A DNA stretch of 64,000 nt from Pelagomonas calceolata (Eukaryota; Sar; Pelagophyceae; Pelagomonadales; Pelagomonadaceae), in the NCBI GenBank assembly GCA_918797485.1, contig CAKKNE010000002.1, positions 648,501-712,500 of the forward strand. The letters are read 5' to 3'. The notes beneath the pieces were generated by a model. That model saw only the letters and a program-made list of their open reading frames with translations, had not been told where the DNA came from and ran no database searches. The first letter of the stretch is position 1. Every line of letters begins with the position of its first letter. The translations under genes and the position numbers were made by a program. Below, one piece after another: positions 8,040-16,492 of the stretch.

Positions 8040-10424
8040 ATGCCGGACGTAGCGCTCGAAATCGAAGACGGCCTCCACGCGCAGCAAGAGGCACCGCTCA
8101 CAACCCTGCAGCGGCTAAAGCATTCGATTTGTCCTCCCTCGCGGTCGGCGGACCCGCGCTGCACCGGCTGCGCGAGCGACTCCTTGCTCGAGCTCGCAGC
8201 GAAACCCACGGTCGTTGATAAACTATGGACGCCCCTCAAGGCGCTCGCGCAGAACCCGACGGCGGCGCTTGCCGGCGTCGCAGCTTTATATTTACTCTAC
8301 TGCCTCCTGTATGTGGTGTGGTACCCCTTCGCGTATGTTGGTGGTGAATACTTCGCCTGGTTCGTGTTTCTCTATGTTTTGAGGCGGGGCGGCGCGCTCG
8401 TGGCGCGCTTCGCGGTGTACCCGGGCTCGTTCAAGGCCGTGCGAGACGACGTCGAGAAGTGCTACGCTCGGCGGTTGGAGTCGCGGTTGGACGCTTGTGC
8501 TGCGGCGCTGGAGGCCTACGCGTCGGCTTTACCGCGCGCCTCGACGGGCTTCCTCCCGAACCTGGACGCGCGCCGCCTCTTCCTCGGGAAATGCCGGCGC
8601 GACGCCGAGGCCGCAGCACAACAAGTCCTAAGGCCGCTCGCCGCGGACTTGGATGCGATCATGGGCCGCGGGAGCCACGAACGCGGCGACCTCGCCGACG
8701 CGCCCGAAAGTGTAGCACCACAAGCGCGCGCCGCGCGTGTCGAACTAAGGAGTTGCGTCGTCGCGGCCGCAGACGTGGTGGACGCGGCGCCGAACGATGA
8801 GGACGCGGCGGCAAAATTACTAAGGTGCGCGCGAGCTTTATCGACGGCAGCAGCGGACCTGCACCCCGTCGACGGCGAGGACGCGCCGTCGACCGCGGCC
8901 GCCGCGAGAGTGATGAAGGACGCCGGCGGCTTCATTCTCAGAGCTCTCAAGGGTGGCATCTGCCCGGCGGCTTCGACGGCGACGGCCGGTCTAGGATTGC
9001 TGCGGGCGGAGTTCGTGCGCCGCTACGACGCGCAACAAGTATGGGTCGACGGCGTCGATTGTTGCGTCGTGCCGCCCTTCCAGAAAACTCGAAAACATGA
9101 CGAGGAGGCGCCGCCGCCCTCCCCGAAGAACGGCGGCTGCTGTAGACGGAGGGACGATCCCAATGCTATTGCGCAACCAATAGCCACGGTACTCTTCTTC
9201 TCACCCAACGCTGTCTTGTACGAGTCCTGCGGCATGGCGCCGACAGATGGGGCGTCCTGGGTTGCTACGTATGCTCGTAGAGGTTACCAGGTGGTCCTTT
9301 TTAATGGGAGAGGCTACGGCCGGACGCGGGGCACGCCCGCGCCGGCGAAATCAAAAGCTGACGCGAGAGCCGTCGCCTTGTATCTTCTAGAAAGGTGCCG
9401 CGTGCCCCGGTTACTACTCCACGGTGAAAGTATAGGGGGTCTCGCGGCGTGCGGCACCGCGGCCACGCTCACATCCTCGACGCAGCACCGCGTGGCGTTA
9501 ATTGCGGATCGGACCTTCTCCGACTTGCGGTGCGAGGCCCAGTACCTCACGGGCATCGACGCGGCCGCTCCGTTATTAAGACTCGTGACGGGCTGGTCCG
9601 CCGGCGACACGGACGGAGTGGGCGCGTTTCTGCGGGCGAAGTGCGCCAAGCTCGTGGCCAATGATTGTCGGGACCACATGATCCCCGACGCCGCGTCCCT
9701 CAAGGCGGGCGTCGGCCAGCGTCATCTGTTTGGAGTTGCGGCAGCTACAAGTGTTCATTTGGACGGCGCCTTAAAGCTGTCGGACGCGCGCGGCGAGGCG
9801 CCCTCAAATGAACCGTCGGTGTCTCTCTCGGAAGGAGCCGTGGCGCATCTCGTGGCTTGTGTATGTCATATACATAGAGCGGCGCGCGCGGCGGCGCGGG
9901 CCCACTTCAGCGGCACCCGGACGGCGGGCGCCGACGCGATTCTGGTGGCCGCGTCGATCCTCGGCCGGTGCGACGGCGGCTGCGGGTCTTCATTAGGGCG
10001 CAGCGCCGGGCGCGGTTTGGGCGACGCGCGGGCCTGGGTCGCCGCCTGCGCGGCCTGGCCGGCCGGCGCGGAGCGCGCTTTATTGCGCGCGCGGCTCCGC
10101 GTGCGCCACCACGATGATGAGGAGGAGGACTCGGACTATGAAGATAGTGACGAGGAGCGCGGGCCGCCTCCTTTAACCCTGGCGCAGGCGGCCGACGCGC
10201 TCGCGCGGGTCGTCGCGGCGCGGCGCGCCGATTTGGGAGATGCGGCCGATGCGGTCGCCTACGCCGGAAGATTCTTAGAGCACCTCGCCGCCTTTGATCG
10301 GCCGGCGCCCGACGCGTCCGGCAGCTTCGTGGCCCTCGCGTGCGGCCACAACGCGCCGTGGCGCCGCAAGGAGCGCGACGCGCTCTACGCGTGGCTCGAG
10401 GTGCAGCTGCCGCCGTCGTCTTGA
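8040..10424 (+). CDS. membrane-anchored alpha/beta-hydrolase
   Basis: 794 residues. A hydrophobic stretch at about 74-115 (LAGVAALYLLYCLLYVVWYP and onward) gives one or two membrane helices. The hydrolase core starts near residue 380. GYQVVLFNGRGYGRTRG precedes the nucleophile elbow HGESIGG, with Ser464 as the likely nucleophile. NDCRDHMIP probably supplies the aspartate and ALACGHN near the C-terminus the histidine. This order matches the ABHD/BEM46 group of serine hydrolases. A long insertion between the aspartate and the histidine carries an acidic run (DDEEEDSDYEDSDEE). The substrate is unknown; relatives act on lipids or acylated proteins. The next gene follows on the same strand after 279 bases. 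Confidence 0.75.
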   Translation: MPDVALEIEDGLHAQQEAPLTTLQRLKHSICPPSRSADPRCTGCASDSLLELAAKPTVVDKLWTPLKALAQNPTAALAGVAALYLLYCLLYVVWYPFAYVGGEYFAWFVFLYVLRRGGALVARFAVYPGSFKAVRDDVEKCYARRLESRLDACAAALEAYASALPRASTGFLPNLDARRLFLGKCRRDAEAAAQQVLRPLAADLDAIMGRGSHERGDLADAPESVAPQARAARVELRSCVVAAADVVDAAPNDEDAAAKLLRCARALSTAAADLHPVDGEDAPSTAAAARVMKDAGGFILRALKGGICPAASTATAGLGLLRAEFVRRYDAQQVWVDGVDCCVVPPFQKTRKHDEEAPPPSPKNGGCCRRRDDPNAIAQPIATVLFFSPNAVLYESCGMAPTDGASWVATYARRGYQVVLFNGRGYGRTRGTPAPAKSKADARAVALYLLERCRVPRLLLHGESIGGLAACGTAATLTSSTQHRVALIADRTFSDLRCEAQYLTGIDAAAPLLRLVTGWSAGDTDGVGAFLRAKCAKLVANDCRDHMIPDAASLKAGVGQRHLFGVAAATSVHLDGALKLSDARGEAPSNEPSVSLSEGAVAHLVACVCHIHRAARAAARAHFSGTRTAGADAILVAASILGRCDGGCGSSLGRSAGRGLGDARAWVAACAAWPAGAERALLRARLRVRHHDDEEEDSDYEDSDEERGPPPLTLAQAADALARVVAARRADLGDAADAVAYAGRFLEHLAAFDRPAPDASGSFVALACGHNAPWRRKERDALYAWLEVQLPPSS

Positions 10425-10481
10425 GCGTTGGTTTAATTTTATTTATTTATACGATTTTGGCGATCTTCGACGTCTCGAGAA

Positions 10482-10505
10482 CCTAGCGGTCTGTAAGACA
10501 CTAGC
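10482..10505 (-). promoter_or_regulatory. CTAG-arm promoter motif, copy 4
   Basis: A 24-base reverse-orientation copy (CCTAGCGGT, then CTGTAAGACACTAGC), 199 bases before the start at 10704, between two rightward genes. Confidence 0.75.
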
Positions 10506-10703
10506 AAAACGACGATCTGCAGCGCCGCTCGGAGGGAGCTGGGAGCACCACGTAAGGTAGTGAAAGCTCGCCAAGGCTGCCACCGCGGCCTCTCCAGCCG
10601 GCCGGAGGCTGCCCCTACGCGCCGCGGCAGCAAGGGAAGCACCAAGACAGCACATCTACAGCACTCTGCAAAGCACCACCACAAGGCGGCAAGGGAAAGC
10701 ACC

Positions 10704-12848
10704 ATGGTCCTCCACGCCAACCACCAATACCGCATTGGCCCCCAAGGCTCGGCCTACAGCACGGTCACGTCAACGACGGCGGCTTCCACATTACGCACGG
10801 CCTCGATTCGACAAGAAAGGAGTTGTACAAAACTGGCCAAGCCCAAGCACAAGCCCGAGCCGCCGACCGCGCAGTGCCACTTCCGGTATGGCCGCGCGGC
10901 CAAGCAGGTCTACGAGAAGGGTGGGGAAGAAATCACGCAGATCGAGTGGGAAACTTTAAATGCTTCGCTCCGCAAGACGCTGCGCATGCTCGAGCACCGC
11001 GACGCCGAGCGGCAAGCTTTGGCGACGGCGCGCCTTGCTACGGAATTCAAGGACTTCACTCCGAAAATTCCGTGCCCCGAGTACGCGTCTGACTACCAGG
11101 CGTTACTCGCAATTTCGAGAGCGTCGGACCCGCGCATGTGGCGCAAAGGGATGAATGATGGATGGGTCGACCTCGAGAAACAGAGCAACAAGGTCTACAT
11201 CAAGGAGGGGACGGTTGCCGCGTGTCGCGGCGTGACGTGTGCACCCCTGCGCATCGCCGACAAGCTTTTTCGCGTCATCAGGGAACTTTATTTGCCGGGC
11301 CTGGAACTCGGCGACGCGGCCCCGCCGCCGTTCATTCCCATAAGCAAGCTGCGGCACCTCGAGACGTTGGTGTTGGCGGACAACGGCTTCGGCGCCGGCA
11401 AGGAGCTGGCCAACGGCGACACGTACCACAGCGTGCTCGATGACCACCTCGCGGACTTTGACCTGCCGTCCCTCAAGGTGCTTGATTTAACAGGCAACGG
11501 CTTCACGGGCGCGTTCCCTTCTAATGTCGCGGCGCTGACCGGCCTGCGTACTTTACGATTGGGGCGCAACAAGCTGACCGGGCCGCTTCCCGAGGCGTGG
11601 CGGTCGTTACGAAAGCTCGACACGCTCGACGTGCATTCAAATAAATTGACGGGCGAGGCGCTGCCGCCCTGGCTCGTCGAGGGCTGTACATTATTGCGCG
11701 ACTATCGCGCCGGCGACAACCACCTCACGAGTTTGACCGTGCCGGGGCCCTGCGGCCTGCGGCGCGTCGAGCTCTTCGGCAACGACCTCGAGGGGCCGCT
11801 CTCGGAGACCATTTATCTGTGCGCGGAACTACGCTACCTCGACCTGTCGAAGAACAGACTGACGGGCGCCCTGCCCGTCGGTGCCCTGGCCTCCCTGCCC
11901 CTGACCGGGCTCTATCTCGTTGGAAACAGGCTGGCGGACCCCAGCGCCGACGGCGCCGACGTACAGTCGCATTTACCAAAGTGCCTCGTGTCCGTCGACC
12001 GAGGACCGCCCCCGGTCGCGGCGATCGCCGAGACGGTCATGCCCTTCCAAACCTCTGCGGTCGCCGAGCCGCCGCGGCTGGCGCCCGCGCCGGCGCCGGC
12101 GCCATCGACCGCGCTGTACCGCGACGACGAGGCTACTGCGCCGCCGCCGCCCGATGCCGTCGAGGACCTGCGCGACGAGCTCGCCGAGACGGAGCGGCGC
12201 CTCGTGCGTGCTTTGCGCGACGTCGAAGATTTGGAGTGCGACATAAAGGCCCGGCGCCACGACATCCTGGCGGGCATGCCGACGGACGAGGACGTCAAGG
12301 CGTTCGGTCGCATTGGGCGGCCCCCGGCGGCGGCCATGCCGGTTTTCATGTGCCTCTGCCGCCTGGTCTTCCCCGACGAGAAGCTCAAGGACCGTAATGA
12401 TGATGACAAGAACTGGAAGAAGCTGCGGGCGTACCTCCTGCGGGACCGGAACACCATCCTGGACGCGATACAGGCCTTCGATGCGCACGCCCACCGCGCG
12501 GCGCTCGCGGAGCTCCAGACGCAGTACTTCGCCGAGGTCCGGCCCGAGCAGTTCGCGTCGCGCCGGACGTGGGCGACCTGTATCGCGGAGACGCGGCCGC
12601 CGCTTTCCGACACCGCAGTTGCGCGCCTAACGGCGGTCGCGACGTTCTGCGGGCGGTGGCTCAAAGACCTGCCGGAACGGCTCGAGATGCAGGACCGCAT
12701 CGAGGCGCTCGGCGAAGAGGTCAAGGACCTCCAGGCGAGCCGGCGGGAGACCTTCCGGCGGACTCGAGATCTCCGAAGCACGGCGGACAAGCTGCTCGAG
12801 ACGACGCTCCGGAATCGCGATACGCCCGAATTTTACTCCTACTACTAA
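10704..12848 (+). CDS. leucine-rich-repeat protein with coiled coil
   Basis: 714 residues from the ATG at 10704, chosen for its ideal ACCATGG context; the frame is open further upstream but without an ATG. Residues about 187-420 hold six or more plant-type LRRs (LRTLRLGRNKLTGPLPEAW, LDTLDVHSNKLTGEALPPW, LRYLDLSKNRLTGALP). After a proline/alanine linker, residues 485-520 form a charged coiled coil (DELAETERRLVRALRDVEDL), followed by a helical domain with further coiled coil. No signal peptide, membrane helix or kinase domain is present, so it is probably a cytosolic scaffold. The stop lies 10 bases from the stop of the opposing gene. Confidence 0.75.
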   Translation: MVLHANHQYRIGPQGSAYSTVTSTTAASTLRTASIRQERSCTKLAKPKHKPEPPTAQCHFRYGRAAKQVYEKGGEEITQIEWETLNASLRKTLRMLEHRDAERQALATARLATEFKDFTPKIPCPEYASDYQALLAISRASDPRMWRKGMNDGWVDLEKQSNKVYIKEGTVAACRGVTCAPLRIADKLFRVIRELYLPGLELGDAAPPPFIPISKLRHLETLVLADNGFGAGKELANGDTYHSVLDDHLADFDLPSLKVLDLTGNGFTGAFPSNVAALTGLRTLRLGRNKLTGPLPEAWRSLRKLDTLDVHSNKLTGEALPPWLVEGCTLLRDYRAGDNHLTSLTVPGPCGLRRVELFGNDLEGPLSETIYLCAELRYLDLSKNRLTGALPVGALASLPLTGLYLVGNRLADPSADGADVQSHLPKCLVSVDRGPPPVAAIAETVMPFQTSAVAEPPRLAPAPAPAPSTALYRDDEATAPPPPDAVEDLRDELAETERRLVRALRDVEDLECDIKARRHDILAGMPTDEDVKAFGRIGRPPAAAMPVFMCLCRLVFPDEKLKDRNDDDKNWKKLRAYLLRDRNTILDAIQAFDAHAHRAALAELQTQYFAEVRPEQFASRRTWATCIAETRPPLSDTAVARLTAVATFCGRWLKDLPERLEMQDRIEALGEEVKDLQASRRETFRRTRDLRSTADKLLETTLRNRDTPEFYSYY

Positions 12849-12858
12849 GTACATTGTC

Positions 12859-13969
12859 TTATGATGCCAGTTCAGAGAGTACGCCCTCGGCGTCCCGCGC
12901 AGCGAGGAGCCGCTGGTACTCCGGGCCTTGCGCCCGCAGCGTGTCGGCGTCCATCGCTCGGAGCTCCGCCGTAATGTCATCCCTTTTACCGAGAGTCTCC
13001 TCGACGGCGGGCGCGGCGTAGGCAATCGAATCCGCGACCGGAACGAGGGGATCCTCGTCGATCTCGAGCGTATACCCGCCTCTGAAAACCCCCTCAAAGA
13101 TCCCGTCGATGCCAGTCGGAGAGGCTACGAGCACGTGGCCGAACTCGTTCGATTTCAGCCGCGCCCGGAACGCTCCCGAGAACGCGAAGGAGATCGCGAG
13201 GTCCTCGTCGATCTCGCGCATCGACAGCACGCCGTCGGTTGTGTGGTACTCGCCTGTGTGGAAATCAACCAGTGAGTCGGGTGAATTTGATTTCCACACA
13301 CGTACGCGCCCTCCTCGACATTGTATTTCACAGTCACCCGCCCCGGGATCCGCGACCACTCGTCCTTCACAGCCTCCACGTCATTGCCCGCGGGGGCGTC
13401 GGCGACCACCGGTGGCATCGACGCTTCGACGAGCGGCTCCACGACGCCGTCGTCGCAGCCGGCGTCATTCTCCGTGGCCGCCATCGCCGCCATCCGCGCC
13501 GCCAGCGCCGTGTCAAAGTCCTCGTCGTCGTCCTCCGCGGGCGCGTCTGATGCGCCCATGTCGCGCATGCGCCGGGCCACCGCGTCGTTCACGTGCGGCT
13601 GGAACGTCGCGTCCGGATCCTTCTCGACCTCCAGGAGGTACTCGCCTGTGTGGAAATCAAAATTTCACGACGCACTGGTTGATTTCCACACCGTTACTTG
13701 CCGTCGCTCAGGTTCTCGAACACGCCTTCGATACCCGGCGGCGTCGCCTCGATGACGGTACCGCCGTTCGCCGCGCGCAGTCGCGCTCGGAACGCACCAG
13801 GGTACGCGAAGCTCACGCCGAGCGCCGCCTCATTTTCAAGCCGGGCCATCTCTAGCTTGCCGTCGCGCGTCGTGTGCTCTGTCTTGGAGAGCTGGTATGT
13901 TATAGTCACCCAGCCCGGGGCTTCTGGGCAGGTGCCATCGATGCCGACGACCACTGCCTCCACAACCAT
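12859..13969 (-). CDS. tandem-domain protein with two minimal introner introns
   Basis: Proposed exons: 13969-13702, 13645-13310 and 13253-12859 (minus strand), giving 332 residues in one frame. Two copies of one domain are visible: PGWVTITYQLSKTEHTTRDG to PGIEGVFE, and PGRVTVKYNVEEGEYHTTDG to TGIDGIFEGV. Both share the SFAYPGAFRARL / SFAFSGAFRARL core and are joined by an acidic linker. I do not recognise the family. Each intron is a 48-bp introner plus one target copy. Both appear to use a GC-AG splice pair: GCAAGT at the first, a strong GC site, and a weaker GCGCGT at the second. Only these junctions keep the frame and the domain continuity at the first intron. At the second, a GTGGAAAT donor would also keep the frame and add two residues. 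Confidence 0.7.
13254..13301 (-). mobile_element. minimal introner, 48 bp
   Basis: Terminal repeats CTGTGTGGAAATCAA and TTGATTTCCACAC sit at the two ends of 48 bases. Flanking 8-mers GTACTCGC (13246-13253) and GTACGCGC (13302-13309) match at 7 of 8 positions, as a target duplication. Almost nothing but the two terminal repeats remains. Confidence 0.85.
13646..13693 (-). mobile_element. minimal introner, 48 bp
   Basis: Same terminal repeats as its neighbour 350 bases away, again 48 bases long. Flanks GTACTCGC (13638-13645) and TTACTTGC (13694-13701) match at 6 of 8. On the gene strand both introners sit in the same target word GGCGAGTACC, at different places in the protein. Confidence 0.85.
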
Positions 13970-14153
13970 ACTGTGCCTTCCTTTTTTGTTGTGTGGGGCA
14001 GCTCTGGGCAGCTCTACAGCCGCTGGAATTTGCAGCGCCTCCGTGGCTGCCCGGGAGACCCTATTTGATTTGAATTGAAGGGCGTCAAAACAACTCGTCG
14101 ACGCACGGTGTATCCGCCTCGTGAAAGCAAATCTAAGAGAATACTACTGTATG

Positions 14154-16025
14154 CTATAAGTCCCCCATGACGTCCGCCGGCACGGACGACGCCGGGTCGA
14201 CGAGCGCCCGGATCTCGCGCAGCATCGCCTGCGCCTCCAATTTCTCGGGCCCCGGATAATCTAAGAGCCTCCCGAGGCACTGCTGGGCCTCGTCGTACCT
14301 CTCAGACTTTTTGTGCGCCGTCGCGAGGTATAGCAAGGCCTCGGCCGTCGCGTCGCCCAGGTCCGCTGCGTCCGTATCATTATGGAGCCGCGCGTAGTGC
14401 GCGTAGCAGGCGAAGGCCTCGTCGTGGGAGGCCCGTCCTCTATGTAATCGCGCGAGTTTGAGTAAAGCGTGGCCCTCCTGGTCGTCGTGCTGCGCCGCGC
14501 GTTCGTAACCCTTGATCGCGTCGTCATCCCTATTAAGCTTCTCGTAGCACTGCGCGATGGCGATCCACATCCTAGCGTCCCTCGGTCTGAGTACGGCCGC
14601 CTTCCGATAGTAGTACAGGGCATAAAAGTACATATTGAGGATTTCGTACGTTTGACCTAAACCGTACCACGCGCGGTAATCTCTGCCATTTACATCCACT
14701 GCCCTTCTATAAGCCTCAATAGCCGCGGCCGTGTTCTTCATTTCGATATATTCGTGGCCCATGAGCGTCCACGCGGAGAGGCAAGTTCTGTCTAATCGCA
14801 ACGCCCGACGAAAGTACAAGACGGCTCTTTCATGCTGCGCCTTCAGGGAGTAGTAGTTCCCGACCACACAACACGTCTCCGGCCTATATTTTTCGCAGCG
14901 CGTCGCCGCGTGGGCCAACCTCGACAGTTCCGCGCGGGCCTCCTGAACATATAGCACGTTCGAGTACACATCCAGGTCGTCCAATCGAAAAGGATCCCTC
15001 TCCCGCAACGCCTCGAAGCAGTCTCGCGCCTGGTCGAAGTCCCGCCGCGCATAGTGGGCCAGGGCCTCCGCGGCCAGCACCCACGCCGACTGCGAGCAGC
15101 CGTGGCACCGCCTCAACGTCGCTAAAGCAGCCTCGCAGCGCTGCCGTTCAATATCATTGTGCGCGCGCGCGCAGGCCCGCACCAGATCTTCCGACGCGCC
15201 GGCCGGCCCGTCATCATGCGAGAGCGCGCCGCCATCATCAATGGCCGCCTGGCGCGCGGCCTGGTCCTCGTCCATTGGAAGCGACGCCGTCGGCGCGTCC
15301 TTGGCGTCGACCGCAGCTAAATCGAGCCAGGCGGACCAGTTCCAGGGGAAGGTCTCGGTCGCCTCGGCGAGCGCGGCCCGCGCGTCGCGCGCGTCGTCCT
15401 CCTCTTCCACTTTCTCGGCGCCGTCGTCATCTAACCCGGGCCCGAGCGGCGTCGGCAGCGGCGCGCGGCCGCGCGCGAGCTCCTTGAGCACGACGCCCAG
15501 CGCGTAGGCTCCTAAGCCTTGTAATTGACCGCGCCGCCGCCGCGCCACCAAGACATCCCGCAACCCGGCGGCGTAGGGGTTCCCTACCCTACTCTTCGCC
15601 GACGCGTCGCGCGTCTCGGCGACCGTCTCCTCCTTGCGCTTCTCGCCGGCCAGATAAAGGGCGTAGGCCCAGAGGAAGACGTCGCGCGGCGCGGCATCTT
15701 CATGAGGCGCCGCCGCGGGCAGCGGCGCGCCCCGGTCCGAGGCCTCCGTGAGCGCGACGGCCGCGCGCGCGTATTCCCCCAGATCGAAGAACGTGCCGGC
15801 GAGCAGGAACGCGTCCGACGGCTCGCCTCTCTCTAGTAATGCGAGCGTCTGCTGCGCGCGGCTCGGCGCAGGCGGCGGTTGTGATGTGATGGGGCCGCTG
15901 CCGTCGCCGTTCAGCCCAATCAACTGCTCGGCGCAGAACTTGGCGCTCTGCCGCAGGCCGTGCTGCCTGAGGATCGGGATGGCCCGCCGCAGCTCGCGGC
16001 GCGCTTGGTGCGCGTCGAAGGGCAT
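14154..16025 (-). CDS. CDC23: anaphase-promoting complex subunit 8 (CDC23)
   Basis: 623 residues, close to the usual length of CDC23/APC8. The N-terminus (ARRELRRAIPILRQHGLRQS) is the conserved APC8 helix region. The C-terminal half is a run of tetratricopeptide repeats, including ETCCVVGNYYSLKAQHERAV, LSAWTLMGHEYIEMKNTAAA and RAWYGLGQTYEILNMYFYAL, the family's best-conserved block. Family knowledge: this is a scaffold of the APC/C ubiquitin ligase, where TPR subunits bind co-activators and substrates at mitosis. An acidic insert (VEEEDDARDARAAL) and an alanine/proline-rich N-terminal loop are local additions. Single exon. Head-to-head with SF3B1. Confidence 0.95.
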   Translation of the reverse strand: MPFDAHQARRELRRAIPILRQHGLRQSAKFCAEQLIGLNGDGSGPITSQPPPAPSRAQQTLALLERGEPSDAFLLAGTFFDLGEYARAAVALTEASDRGAPLPAAAPHEDAAPRDVFLWAYALYLAGEKRKEETVAETRDASAKSRVGNPYAAGLRDVLVARRRRGQLQGLGAYALGVVLKELARGRAPLPTPLGPGLDDDGAEKVEEEDDARDARAALAEATETFPWNWSAWLDLAAVDAKDAPTASLPMDEDQAARQAAIDDGGALSHDDGPAGASEDLVRACARAHNDIERQRCEAALATLRRCHGCSQSAWVLAAEALAHYARRDFDQARDCFEALRERDPFRLDDLDVYSNVLYVQEARAELSRLAHAATRCEKYRPETCCVVGNYYSLKAQHERAVLYFRRALRLDRTCLSAWTLMGHEYIEMKNTAAAIEAYRRAVDVNGRDYRAWYGLGQTYEILNMYFYALYYYRKAAVLRPRDARMWIAIAQCYEKLNRDDDAIKGYERAAQHDDQEGHALLKLARLHRGRASHDEAFACYAHYARLHNDTDAADLGDATAEALLYLATAHKKSERYDEAQQCLGRLLDYPGPEKLEAQAMLREIRALVDPASSVPADVMGDL

Positions 16026-16284
16026 AGCTTGTCTTCAGCGGATCTGGCACGGAAGGCTGCGGCTTTTCTAGTACGCGACAGCTGCGCTGCTTACGTGTTT
16101 ACGCGACGCGGACGAGCTCCGGCGAGGCGGCAGCAAATGGCAAGCTTGGTTCAGCTGGATTGGAGAGCGCTGGGCGCTTCGGTTTGCAACTGTATCGCAC
16201 GGCAAGGGTTTCTGATGGTCGTGTGCAGCGCGCAAGATGCAAGAATACCCCTTCGCGGGCGCCAAGGCCAAAAGCTGGGGCGAT

Positions 16285-16307
16285 CTAGTATGTTACTCGC
16301 ACGCTAG
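16285..16307 (+). promoter_or_regulatory. CTAG-arm promoter motif, degenerate copy 5
   Basis: CTAGTATGTTACT then CGCACGCTAGC: the right arm and TTAC are kept, the left arm has lost its first G. It lies in the 467-base head-to-head gap 16026-16492 between CDC23 and SF3B1, 186 bases before the SF3B1 start. Confidence 0.5.
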
Positions 16308-16492
16308 CCCGAAAAAGCCTCGCCGCCCGCAAAGCGTGCGCTGAGTTGTTTGCGTAGGGCAGCGTGTCTTCGTTGTGCTTGTGAGAAGCCCTGGTTGGCG
16401 TTGGTGAAGCGGGGCCGGCCGCGGTAACCCCCACATTAAGTGCTGCCGCCAGCGAGGCGCCCGTCCTCCGGCGCGCGCGCGCGGCGCGCACC

